Of a DNA stretch of 64,000 bases, positions 55,449 to 62,996 are shown one piece after another; the first letter of the stretch is position 1, and each line of letters begins with the position of its first letter. Origin of the DNA: Pseudomonadota bacterium (lineage in GTDB: Bacteria > Pseudomonadota > Gammaproteobacteria > Steroidobacterales > Steroidobacteraceae). A model generated the notes under the pieces. That model had not been told where the DNA came from and searched no databases. It saw only the letters and a program-made list of their open reading frames with translations. Made by a program: the position numbers and the translations under genes. The stretch is taken from positions 142,945 through 206,944 of the forward strand of contig JAEWAF010000086.1 in the NCBI GenBank assembly GCA_023391815.1, given 5' to 3'.

Positions 55449-55796
55449 ATGAAAGAGCATCGGGCATTGACGCCGCGCCAGGAGGCGCTCGCGGAACGGG
55501 CGCTGTTTGGCGCCATCCTGACCTTACGCAGCATCGACGAATGCCGCGCGTTCTTTCGCGACCTGTGTACGCCCGCGGAATTGCAGGCGCTCGCGGATCG
55601 TTGGGCGGTCGTCGCCCTGCTCCAGCAAGGAGTGCCGTACCGGGAAATTCACAAACAGACCGGCGTGAGCGTCACCACCATCGGTCGTGTCGCGCGCTAT
55701 CTGCTCAACGGCAATGGCGGATACACATTGGCCGCCGAACGCATGAAAGATTCTTCCGACACCCGCACACCAGACTCAGGGCGCGCCCGACCATGA
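55449..55796 (+). CDS. TrpR/YerC/YecD-like regulator at the head of the his operon
   Basis: A 115-residue protein of the TrpR superfamily (YerC/YecD group). The TrpR-type core is AFFRDLCTPAELQALADRWAVVALLQQGVPYREIHKQTGVSVTTIGRVARYLLNG (about residues 35-89), including the helix-turn-helix. In Xanthomonadales-type genomes such a gene heads the histidine operon and has been proposed as a histidine repressor. It overlaps hisG (ATGA), and a palindrome lies in its promoter. Confidence 0.85.
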   Translation: MKEHRALTPRQEALAERALFGAILTLRSIDECRAFFRDLCTPAELQALADRWAVVALLQQGVPYREIHKQTGVSVTTIGRVARYLLNGNGGYTLAAERMKDSSDTRTPDSGRARP

Positions 55797-56695
55797 TGGA
55801 TAAAGCAACCCGTCTCAAAGTGGCCCTGCAGAAATCCGGGCGCCTCACCGACAACTCGCTGGATCTGATGGTCCGCTGCGGCTTGAAGTACAGCCGCGGC
55901 AAGGATCAGCTGATGTGTTACGGCGAGAACATGCCGCTCGATCTGCTGTTCGTGCGCGACGACGACATTCCCGACCTGGTGCAGCAGGACGTGTGCGACC
56001 TGGGCATCGTCGGTCTGAACGTGATCGAAGAGAAACGCCTCGCCTTCCAGGCCAAAGGCGTGCAACCGCTGTTCGAACAATTGATGACGCTCGACTACGG
56101 CAAGTGCCGCCTGTCGATCGCCGTACCCGATGGTGTGGAATACAAGGATGCGCGTTCGCTGCAGGGCAAGCGCATCGCGACGACCTATCCGAACATTCTC
56201 GGTCGTTATCTGCGTCAGCGCGATGTGCAGGCCGAGATTGTCACGTTATCGGGCGCCGTCGAAATCGCGCCTCGCCTCGGTCGCGCCGATTTCATTTGTG
56301 ACCTGGTGTCGACCGGCTCGACGCTGCTGGCCAATCACTTGTGGGAAGCGGAAACCATCCTGGAAAGCCAGGCGGCCATCATCACCACACCGGTGCCGGT
56401 GTCGCCTGAAAAGCAGGACTGGATCCACCGCCTGACTCTGCGCATCGATGGAGTGCAGCAGGTGAAGGAAAGCAAATACATCATGCTCCACGCGCCGCGC
56501 TCCAAGCTTGCTGATATTCGCAAGCTGCTGCCGGGGAGCGAGTCGCCGACCATCGTGCCGCTCGATGGCAACGCGGACAAAGTTGCCGTGCACGCCGTAT
56601 GTCGCGAGAACGTGTTCTGGGAAACGCTCGAGAGCCTGAAGAGTGCCGGCGCGAGCGCGATCCTGGTCTTGCCGGTCGAAAAGATGTTGGCCTAA
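55793..56695 (+). CDS. hisG: ATP phosphoribosyltransferase (long form)
   Basis: A 300-residue enzyme for the first step of histidine synthesis, the joining of ATP and PRPP. It is the long form with a C-terminal regulatory domain, so it should be inhibited by histidine without HisZ. Motifs: ALQKSGRLTDNSLDL at the start, then ADFICDLVSTGSTLLANHL for PRPP binding, and an ESKYIMLHAPRSKL segment in the regulatory part. The start overlaps the regulator gene; ATG at 55796 is also possible. Confidence 0.95.
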   Translation: MMDKATRLKVALQKSGRLTDNSLDLMVRCGLKYSRGKDQLMCYGENMPLDLLFVRDDDIPDLVQQDVCDLGIVGLNVIEEKRLAFQAKGVQPLFEQLMTLDYGKCRLSIAVPDGVEYKDARSLQGKRIATTYPNILGRYLRQRDVQAEIVTLSGAVEIAPRLGRADFICDLVSTGSTLLANHLWEAETILESQAAIITTPVPVSPEKQDWIHRLTLRIDGVQQVKESKYIMLHAPRSKLADIRKLLPGSESPTIVPLDGNADKVAVHAVCRENVFWETLESLKSAGASAILVLPVEKMLA

Positions 56696-56739
56696 CGCCA
56701 ACGAGTCTGGTGGGCCGCAGCTCGCCAGTGCTGTTGCTC

Positions 56740-56765
56740 GGTTGTCGGGCCGAAGGCCGACAACC
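56740..56765 (+). promoter_or_regulatory. Hairpin between hisG and hisD
   Basis: GGTTGTCGG (56740-56748) pairs with CCGACAACC (56757-56765), extended by GCC/GGC with one bulged base. No long T-run follows. It lies 19 bases before the hisD start and could stabilise or process the message. Confidence 0.5.
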
Positions 56766-56784
56766 TTAACGTGAGAGGTTGATC

Positions 56785-58098
56785 GTGAGTCTGTCGTTGT
56801 TGGAGTGGTCGAGTCTGTCCGCGGATGAACGGCGGGCTGCCTTGCGGCGGCCGGCGCAGGCGGATACCGACGGCTTGCATCGACGCGTTAACGAGATCAT
56901 CAAAGACGTCCGTACGCGAGGCGATCAAGCACTGCTCGATCTCACCGAACGATTCGACGGCGTCAAACTGAAGGCGCTCGAAGCCGATGCCGCGGAATTC
57001 GCTGCTGCCGATACGGCCCTCAACGCCGAGCAGCGCGCCGCCCTCGAACGTGCCATCAGCAACGTGCGTCGTTTCCATGAAGCACAGCTCGGCACTCCGC
57101 TGCGGATCGAAACATCGCCCGGCGTGATCTGCGAACGTCACTTCCGTGCGATCGACGCGGTCGGTTTGTATGTGCCGGCTGGCGTCGCGCCTCTGCCCTC
57201 CGCCGCCATCATGCTGGCCGTGCCTGCAAGCATTGCCGGTTGCCCCACACGGATCATCTGCACGCCGCCTCGTAAGGACGGCACCGCAGACCCTGCGGTG
57301 TTGGTGGCGGCCAAATTGTGCGGCGTCGAACGTGTGTTCAAAGTGGGCGGCGCGCAGGCTATCGCGGCGATGGCCTATGGCACAGCGTCCATTCCGAAGG
57401 TCGACAAAGTCTTCGGCCCCGGCAGCGCCTGGGTGACGGCTGCGAAGATTCTGGCGGCGAACGATCCCGATGGCGCAGCCCTCGATTTGCCGGCCGGCCC
57501 GTCCGAAGTGCTGGTTATTGCGGATGATGGAGCGAACGCCGAGTTCGTCGCCGCTGACCTGCTGGCCCAGGCCGAGCACAGCGCCGACGCTCAAGCCATT
57601 CTCGTCACGACCTCACGTGCGCTCGCCGCAGCGACGCTGGAACAACTGGAAGCGCAGATGCGTCGACTCGGCCGTGAAAGCACGTTGCGCGAGTCGATCA
57701 ATCACGCGCGTTTGTTTCTCGTCGACTCGTTGCACTCGGCGTTTGAGCTGAGCAACGCCTACGCGCCGGAACATTTGATCATGCAAGTCGCGAATGCCCG
57801 CGACTGGCTGCCCAGCATTCGTAACGCCGGCTCCGTATTCCTCGGTGCGTGGACGCCTGAAACCATGGGCGACTACTGCAGCGGCACGAATCATGTGCTG
57901 CCGACTTACGGCTTTGCTCGCGCCTACAGCGGCCTGTCGCTGGTCGATTTCCAGAAGCGCATGACGGTGCAGGAACTGAGCGCCGACGGACTGCGCGACC
58001 TCGGCCCGACCGCCGTCACCATCGCCGGCCTCGAAGGCCTGGACGCACACGCCAACGCAGTGCAAGTGCGCCTGCGCCAACTCGCGAATCCCACATGA
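56785..58098 (+). CDS. hisD: Histidinol dehydrogenase
   Basis: A 437-residue NAD-dependent zinc enzyme that oxidises histidinol to histidine in the last two steps of the pathway. Family blocks include GLYVPAGVAPLPSAAIMLAVPAS, KVFGPGSAWVTAAK, AGPSEVLVIADDGANAEFVAADLLAQAEHS and the late GSVFLGAWTPETMGDYCSGTNHVLPT. GTG at 56785 is preceded by GAGAGG with six bases spacing. Confidence 0.95.
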   Translation: MSLSLLEWSSLSADERRAALRRPAQADTDGLHRRVNEIIKDVRTRGDQALLDLTERFDGVKLKALEADAAEFAAADTALNAEQRAALERAISNVRRFHEAQLGTPLRIETSPGVICERHFRAIDAVGLYVPAGVAPLPSAAIMLAVPASIAGCPTRIICTPPRKDGTADPAVLVAAKLCGVERVFKVGGAQAIAAMAYGTASIPKVDKVFGPGSAWVTAAKILAANDPDGAALDLPAGPSEVLVIADDGANAEFVAADLLAQAEHSADAQAILVTTSRALAAATLEQLEAQMRRLGRESTLRESINHARLFLVDSLHSAFELSNAYAPEHLIMQVANARDWLPSIRNAGSVFLGAWTPETMGDYCSGTNHVLPTYGFARAYSGLSLVDFQKRMTVQELSADGLRDLGPTAVTIAGLEGLDAHANAVQVRLRQLANPT

Positions 58099-59171
58099 AC
58101 CCGATTCTGAAGCTTGCACGGCCCGACATCCTGTCGTTGCAGCCGTATCAACACGCGGCCTGGGAGCCGACGCTCGAGCGCATGCACGCCAATGAAATGC
58201 CCTGGCGTGCCGAAGGCGATGCGTCGCATGCCGGCCTCAACCGGTATCCCGAGCCGCAGCCCGATGAGCTCATCGCACATCTCGCCCGGCTCTATGGAAC
58301 ATCGCCAAAGAATGTGATCGCGGGTCGCGGCAGCGATGAAGGCATCGATCTGCTGGTTCGCGCGTTCTGTCGCGCCGGCGAAGACAGCGTGCTGATCTGC
58401 CCGCCCACCTTCGGCATGTACAAGGTCTCGGCGCGTATTCAAGGCGCTGCCGTGATCGAGGTGCCGCTCATCAAGGAGCGCGGCTTCGAACTGGATGTGC
58501 AGGCCGTGCTCGCCGCCTGGCGCGAGAACGTCAAGCTCGTCTTCGTTTGTACGCCCAACAATCCTACCGGTAACCTGCTCGATCGGGCTTCCATCGAAGT
58601 GCTGTGCGCGCAGCTGAGCAACAAATCACTGGTCGTGGTCGATGAGGCTTACATCGAGTTCGCCAATGCGCCGAGCATGGTGCAGGACCTGGAGCGATTC
58701 CCGAATCTCGTGATCCTGCGCACGTTGTCCAAGGCGTATGCGCTCGCCGGCGCGCGCTGTGGCGCCTTGATCGCGCACGAAGACATCATCAGCCTGCTCG
58801 CCCGGGTGATCACGCCGTACGCGCTGCCCACGCACACCATCGACTCGGTGCTGCACCTGACGGACGAAGCGCACGTCGCAGAATCGAAGAAGCGCATCGA
58901 ACGGATCTTGACCGAGCGAGCGCGTGTCTCCGAAAGCCTCGCCTCGCTGCCATTGATTCGCGAAGTGTGGCCCAGCGATTCCAACTTCATCCTGGTCGAT
59001 TGCAACGATGCCGACGCCGTCCTGCGCGCCGCGCTTTCAGCCGGTCTGATCATTCGCGATCCTCGCTCGCAGCCGGGCCTGGGCAGCAGTCTGCGTATTT
59101 CCATCGGCACGCCCGATCAGAATGATCGGCTCATCCGCGGCGTGGCCCGGGCGTCGGGAGTTTCGGCATGA
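58095..59171 (+). CDS. hisC: Histidinol-phosphate aminotransferase
   Basis: A 358-residue class I/II PLP aminotransferase. The PLP lysine is in RTLSKAYALAGARCG (about residue 216), with DEAYIEFA and CTPNNPTGN blocks. It makes histidinol phosphate from imidazoleacetol phosphate. It overlaps hisD and hisB by four bases each. Confidence 0.95.
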   Translation: MNPILKLARPDILSLQPYQHAAWEPTLERMHANEMPWRAEGDASHAGLNRYPEPQPDELIAHLARLYGTSPKNVIAGRGSDEGIDLLVRAFCRAGEDSVLICPPTFGMYKVSARIQGAAVIEVPLIKERGFELDVQAVLAAWRENVKLVFVCTPNNPTGNLLDRASIEVLCAQLSNKSLVVVDEAYIEFANAPSMVQDLERFPNLVILRTLSKAYALAGARCGALIAHEDIISLLARVITPYALPTHTIDSVLHLTDEAHVAESKKRIERILTERARVSESLASLPLIREVWPSDSNFILVDCNDADAVLRAALSAGLIIRDPRSQPGLGSSLRISIGTPDQNDRLIRGVARASGVSA

Positions 59172-60244
59172 GCGGCCAACGCGTTCTGTTCATCGACCGT
59201 GACGGCACGATCATCGTCGAGCCCGCGGACAAGCAGATCGACAGTTTGCAGAAGTTGCGACTGGTACCGGATGTAATCGCGGCCTTGCAGCGCTTGCGCG
59301 ACGCCGGCTACACCTTGGTGATGGTGAGCAATCAGGACGGCCTCGGTACAGAGAGCTTTCCGGAGCCGACCTTCCGCGAGCCGCACGAATTCCTTCGCGA
59401 GTTGCTGAGCTCGCAAGGCATCATCTTCGCCGAAGAATTCATTTGCCCGCACAAGCCGGCCGACAACTGCCACTGCCGCAAGCCGAAGACCGGGCTGCTC
59501 GATGATTATCTGCAAAACCATCCGATCGATCGCGAGCACAGCTATGTCATCGGCGATCGTGAGACCGATCTGCAGCTCGCCACCAACCTCGGCATTCAAG
59601 GCATCCGAGTTCGCACGGAAGAAACGCCGGGCGACACATGGCCGGAGATTGCAGCTCGCTTGACCGCTCAGGCTCGCATCGCCTCCGTGGTTCGGAAGAC
59701 CAAGGAAACCGACATCAAGGTCGAAGTGAACCTCGACCGCGAGTCTCCGATCCACGTCGAGACCGGCCTGGGTTTCTTCGATCACATGCTCGAGCAGATC
59801 GCCAAGCATGGCGGATTCTCCTTGCGGCTCACCTGCAAAGGCGACCTGCACATCGACGAACATCACACCGTCGAGGATTGCGCGCTCGCGCTCGGCCAGG
59901 CCCTCAAACAAGCGCTCGGCGACAAGCGGGGCATTCATCGTTATGGCTTTTTGCTGCCGATGGACGAAGCGCTGGCGCAAGTCGCCATCGATCTGTCGGG
60001 CCGTCCGTATTTCGTGTTCGAAGGTCAGTTCGGTCGAGATAGCGTCGGCCAGCTGCCGACCGAGCTCGTGCCCCACTTCTTCCGCTCGCTCGCGGAGACC
60101 CTGGGCGCGGCGATCAATCTGAAGGTTCAGGGCGAGAACACTCACCACATGATCGAAGCCTGTTTCAAAGGCGTCGGTCGTACATTGCGCCAGGCGTTTC
60201 GTATCACGGACACGGAACTGCCGAGCACCAAGGGCACGTTGTAA
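59168..60244 (+). CDS. hisB: Bifunctional histidinol-phosphatase / imidazoleglycerol-phosphate dehydratase
   Basis: A 358-residue fusion. The N-terminal HAD phosphatase has FIDRDGTIIVEP (nucleophile Asp), zinc-binding CPHKPADNCHCRKPK and GDRETDLQLA. The C-terminal dehydratase (about residues 165-358) has GLGFFDHMLEQIAKHGGF, DEHHTVEDCALALG and NTHHMIEACFKGVGR with the metal histidines. The fused form is the gammaproteobacterial type. It overlaps hisC by four bases and hisH by one. Confidence 0.96.
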   Translation: MSGQRVLFIDRDGTIIVEPADKQIDSLQKLRLVPDVIAALQRLRDAGYTLVMVSNQDGLGTESFPEPTFREPHEFLRELLSSQGIIFAEEFICPHKPADNCHCRKPKTGLLDDYLQNHPIDREHSYVIGDRETDLQLATNLGIQGIRVRTEETPGDTWPEIAARLTAQARIASVVRKTKETDIKVEVNLDRESPIHVETGLGFFDHMLEQIAKHGGFSLRLTCKGDLHIDEHHTVEDCALALGQALKQALGDKRGIHRYGFLLPMDEALAQVAIDLSGRPYFVFEGQFGRDSVGQLPTELVPHFFRSLAETLGAAINLKVQGENTHHMIEACFKGVGRTLRQAFRITDTELPSTKGTL

Positions 60245-60849
60245 TGCAGCTCGCGATCATCGACAGTGGCGGTGCCAACATCGCTTCGCTCCGATACGCC
60301 ATCGACCGTCTCGGCGTGGCCTCCGAGCTCACGACCGATCCTGACAAGGTTCGGGCCGCCTCGCATGTGATTTTGCCGGGCGTCGGCGCCGCGGCCGATT
60401 GCATGGGCCGCTTGCAGAAGATCCCCGGTTTGGTCGATACGATTCGCAAATTGCGACAGCCCATGCTTGGCATCTGCGTCGGCATGCAGTTGTTATTCGA
60501 ATCTTCCGAGGAAGGCGAAGTACCCTGTCTCGGGCTGCTGCCCGGACGCGTGCGTCGCTTCGCCGATCGCGACGATCTGCCCGTCCCCCACATGGGCTGG
60601 AATCAACTGGAGTTCGAGCCGGGCTCACCGCTGCTCCAGGACATCCAGCCCGGCGATCATGTTTATTTCGTGCACAGCTATTCGGCACCGGTCGGACCGC
60701 TGACGCTCGCGACCGCGACGTACGGCGAGCCCTTCTCCGCCCTGGTCCAGAGCGGCAACGTGTTCGGCGCGCAGTTCCACCCGGAACGCTCGGCGCGTAT
60801 CGGCTCGTTGCTGCTGCGTAATTTCCTGCAATTGCAACAGACTCAATAA
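60244..60849 (+). CDS. hisH: Imidazole glycerol phosphate synthase, glutaminase subunit
   Basis: A 201-residue class I glutamine amidotransferase that delivers ammonia to HisF. The catalytic Cys is in MLGICVGMQLLFESSEEG (about residue 77), and the His and Glu are in GAQFHPERSARIG. It overlaps hisB by one base. Confidence 0.95.
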   Translation: MQLAIIDSGGANIASLRYAIDRLGVASELTTDPDKVRAASHVILPGVGAAADCMGRLQKIPGLVDTIRKLRQPMLGICVGMQLLFESSEEGEVPCLGLLPGRVRRFADRDDLPVPHMGWNQLEFEPGSPLLQDIQPGDHVYFVHSYSAPVGPLTLATATYGEPFSALVQSGNVFGAQFHPERSARIGSLLLRNFLQLQQTQ

Positions 60850-60853
60850 AGCC

Positions 60854-61612
60854 ATGGAGCTGATTCCCGCCATCGATCTGAAGGACGGCCGGTGTGTCCG
60901 CCTGTTCAAGGGCGACTTCGCCGCCGAGACCGTGTATTCGAACGATCCCGCCGAAATCCTGGCCCGCTATCGCGCGTTCGGAGCGCGACGCATTCACGTT
61001 GTGGATCTCGACGGCGCCAAGGACGGCACGCAAGCAAACCGCGAGGCCATCGTGAAGTTTGCGGGCGACCGGTCTCTCAAGCTGCAAGTCGGCGGTGGCC
61101 TGCGCTCGCTCGAACGCGTCAAAGCACTGCTGGACGCGGGCGTGGAGCGCGCCGTCATCGGCAGCGTCGCCATCAACTCGCCCGATGTGGTGATTTCGTG
61201 GCTGTCCGAAGTCGATCCGACGCGTATCGTGCTGGCACTCGACGTTCGACTGGACGACTCCGGCATGCCGATGCTCACGACGCACGGCTGGCAGCAAACG
61301 AGCAGCGTCAATCTGTGGAGCCTGGTCGAACGTTTCGTGCGATCCGGCATCGCTCACGTGCTCTGTACCGACGTCGCCCGAGACGGCGCGCTCACCGGCC
61401 CGAACTTCGAGCTGTACGCCGACGCCGTGCGAAGATTTCCCGAGTTGCAGTGGCAAGCGTCCGGCGGTGTCGCCACCGCGCGCGACCTGATCGCCCTGCG
61501 CGAGTGCGGCGTCGCCGCCGTGATCAGCGGCAAAGCGCTGCTGGAAAACAAGATTTCACCTGAGGAGCTGCGGCCATTCTTGCCAAACGCATCATTCCCT
61601 GTCTCGATGTAA
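60854..61612 (+). CDS. hisA: Phosphoribosylformimino-AICAR-P isomerase
   Basis: A 252-residue TIM-barrel isomerase. The start MELIPAIDLKDGRCVRLFKGDF contains the catalytic Asp, and later blocks are VGGGLRSLERVKALLDAGVERAVIGS and CTDVARDGALTGPNFELY. Its 3' end overlaps the proposed start of hisF by 37 bases. Confidence 0.95.
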   Translation: MELIPAIDLKDGRCVRLFKGDFAAETVYSNDPAEILARYRAFGARRIHVVDLDGAKDGTQANREAIVKFAGDRSLKLQVGGGLRSLERVKALLDAGVERAVIGSVAINSPDVVISWLSEVDPTRIVLALDVRLDDSGMPMLTTHGWQQTSSVNLWSLVERFVRSGIAHVLCTDVARDGALTGPNFELYADAVRRFPELQWQASGGVATARDLIALRECGVAAVISGKALLENKISPEELRPFLPNASFPVSM

Positions 61613-62343
61613 GAGACGGGCAGGTCGTCAAAGGCGTGCGCTTCCGCGACCACGTGGTCGTGGGCGACATCCTCGAGCTCGCTCAGCGCTATCGTGACGA
61701 AGGCGCCGATGAGCTCGTGTTCTACGACATCACTGCGAGCCCGGACGGACGCACCGTGGATCGCAGCTGGATTCGTCGCATCGCGCGCATTCTGGACATT
61801 CCTTTCTGTGTGGCGGGCGGCATTCGCAGCGTGGCCGATGCCGAAGAAGTGCTTGGCGAAGGCGCGGAGAAGGTCTCGATCAACTCCCCTGCCCTGGCCG
61901 ATCCTGAATTGATCAGCCGGTTGAGCGCTCGCTTCGGCGCGCAGTGTGTCGTCGTGGGCATCGACAGTCAGACAGTCGACGGCGTCTATCAGGTGTATCA
62001 ATTCACCGGCGATCCGGAACGCACGCGCAACACCGCACGCAAAACCCTCGACTGGGTCCGTGAAGTGCAGGAGCGTGGCGCCGGCGAAATCGTGCTCAAT
62101 TGCATGGCCAGTGACGGCGTGCGCAAGGGTTACGACATTCCCCAACTGAGCGCGGTGCGAGCCTTGTGTCGGGTGCCTCTCATCGCATCGGGCGGCGCCG
62201 GCGCGAAGGAACATTTCGCGAGCGTGTTCAATGCGGCCAAAGTCGATGGCGCGCTGGCGGCGAGCGTGTTTCACACAGGCGCGCTGCCGATTCCCGATCT
62301 CAAGCACTATTTGCGCGATAGCGCGATCGAGGTCCGGCCATGA
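61576..62343 (+). CDS. hisF: Imidazole glycerol phosphate synthase, cyclase subunit, with AUU start
   Basis: The 255-residue cyclase that uses ammonia from HisH to make imidazole glycerol phosphate and AICAR. The conserved N-terminus LAKRIIPCLDVRDGQVVKG, which holds the catalytic Asp11 and Lys19, is encoded from 61579. The only codon that can start it is ATT at 61576: a TGA lies in frame at 61561-61563 and no ATG, GTG or TTG lies between. TGAGGAG at 61561-61567 gives an 8-base spacing to ATT. The first ordinary start (GTG at 61636) would remove the catalytic Asp. Further blocks are FYDITASPDGRTVD, CVAGGIRS and INSPALADPEL. It overlaps hisIE by four bases. Confidence 0.9.
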   Translation: MLAKRIIPCLDVRDGQVVKGVRFRDHVVVGDILELAQRYRDEGADELVFYDITASPDGRTVDRSWIRRIARILDIPFCVAGGIRSVADAEEVLGEGAEKVSINSPALADPELISRLSARFGAQCVVVGIDSQTVDGVYQVYQFTGDPERTRNTARKTLDWVREVQERGAGEIVLNCMASDGVRKGYDIPQLSAVRALCRVPLIASGGAGAKEHFASVFNAAKVDGALAASVFHTGALPIPDLKHYLRDSAIEVRP

Positions 62344-62969
62344 AGCTCGACCAGATCGAATCCTTCGACTGGAGCAAAGGCGACGGCCTGCTGCCGGCCG
62401 TCGTGCAGGATGCAAACAACGGCAAAGTGCTCATGCTCGGCTACATGAATCGCGAAGCGTTGCGTAAGACGCTCGGCGAGAAGCGCGTGACGTTTTACAG
62501 CCGTAGCAAACAGCGGCTGTGGACCAAAGGCGAGACCTCCGGCCACTTCCTGCATCTGGTCGATGTCGCCATCGATTGCGACAAAGATACGCTGTTGATT
62601 ACGGCCCGACCGGACGGCCCGACCTGTCACAACGGCACCGACAGTTGTTTTGGCGATGAGATCGGCACCACCGCGACGCGCCTCGCCTTCCTGTCGCGAC
62701 TCGAGTCGGTCATCGAGCAGCGCGTCAGCGAGCGGCCGGAAGGCAGCTATACCGCCCGCTTGTGGGCCGATGGCCCCACTCGTATGGCGCAAAAAGTGGG
62801 CGAAGAAGGGGTCGAGGTCGCGCTCGCGGCGGTCACCCAGAGCGACGACAAGCTGGTCGGCGAAGCCGCCGACCTGCTGTTTCATCTGACCTTGTTGTTG
62901 AAGAGCCGGCAGCTGTCCCTCAGCCACGTCGTCACTGAACTGGAGCGGCGCCACGCAGCAAAGAAATAA
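62340..62969 (+). CDS. hisIE: Bifunctional phosphoribosyl-AMP cyclohydrolase / phosphoribosyl-ATP pyrophosphatase
   Basis: A 209-residue fusion for steps two and three of histidine synthesis. The HisI half (about residues 1-115) has MLGYMNREALRKTLGEKRVTFYSRSKQRLWTKGETSGH and the zinc-binding DCDKDTLL and CHNGTDSCF. The HisE half (about residues 116-209) has SYTARLWADGPTRMAQKVGEEGVEVALAA. It is the last gene of the his operon; no terminator is evident before the next gene. Confidence 0.95.
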   Translation: MKLDQIESFDWSKGDGLLPAVVQDANNGKVLMLGYMNREALRKTLGEKRVTFYSRSKQRLWTKGETSGHFLHLVDVAIDCDKDTLLITARPDGPTCHNGTDSCFGDEIGTTATRLAFLSRLESVIEQRVSERPEGSYTARLWADGPTRMAQKVGEEGVEVALAAVTQSDDKLVGEAADLLFHLTLLLKSRQLSLSHVVTELERRHAAKK

Positions 62970-62996
62970 ACTCTAAATCGAGGGCGACCGGGTGCC

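Noticed and set aside
61636..62343. hisF starting at GTG 61636
   Set aside because: It removes about 20 residues including the catalytic Asp in CLDV; the upstream codons in the same frame encode the conserved N-terminus.
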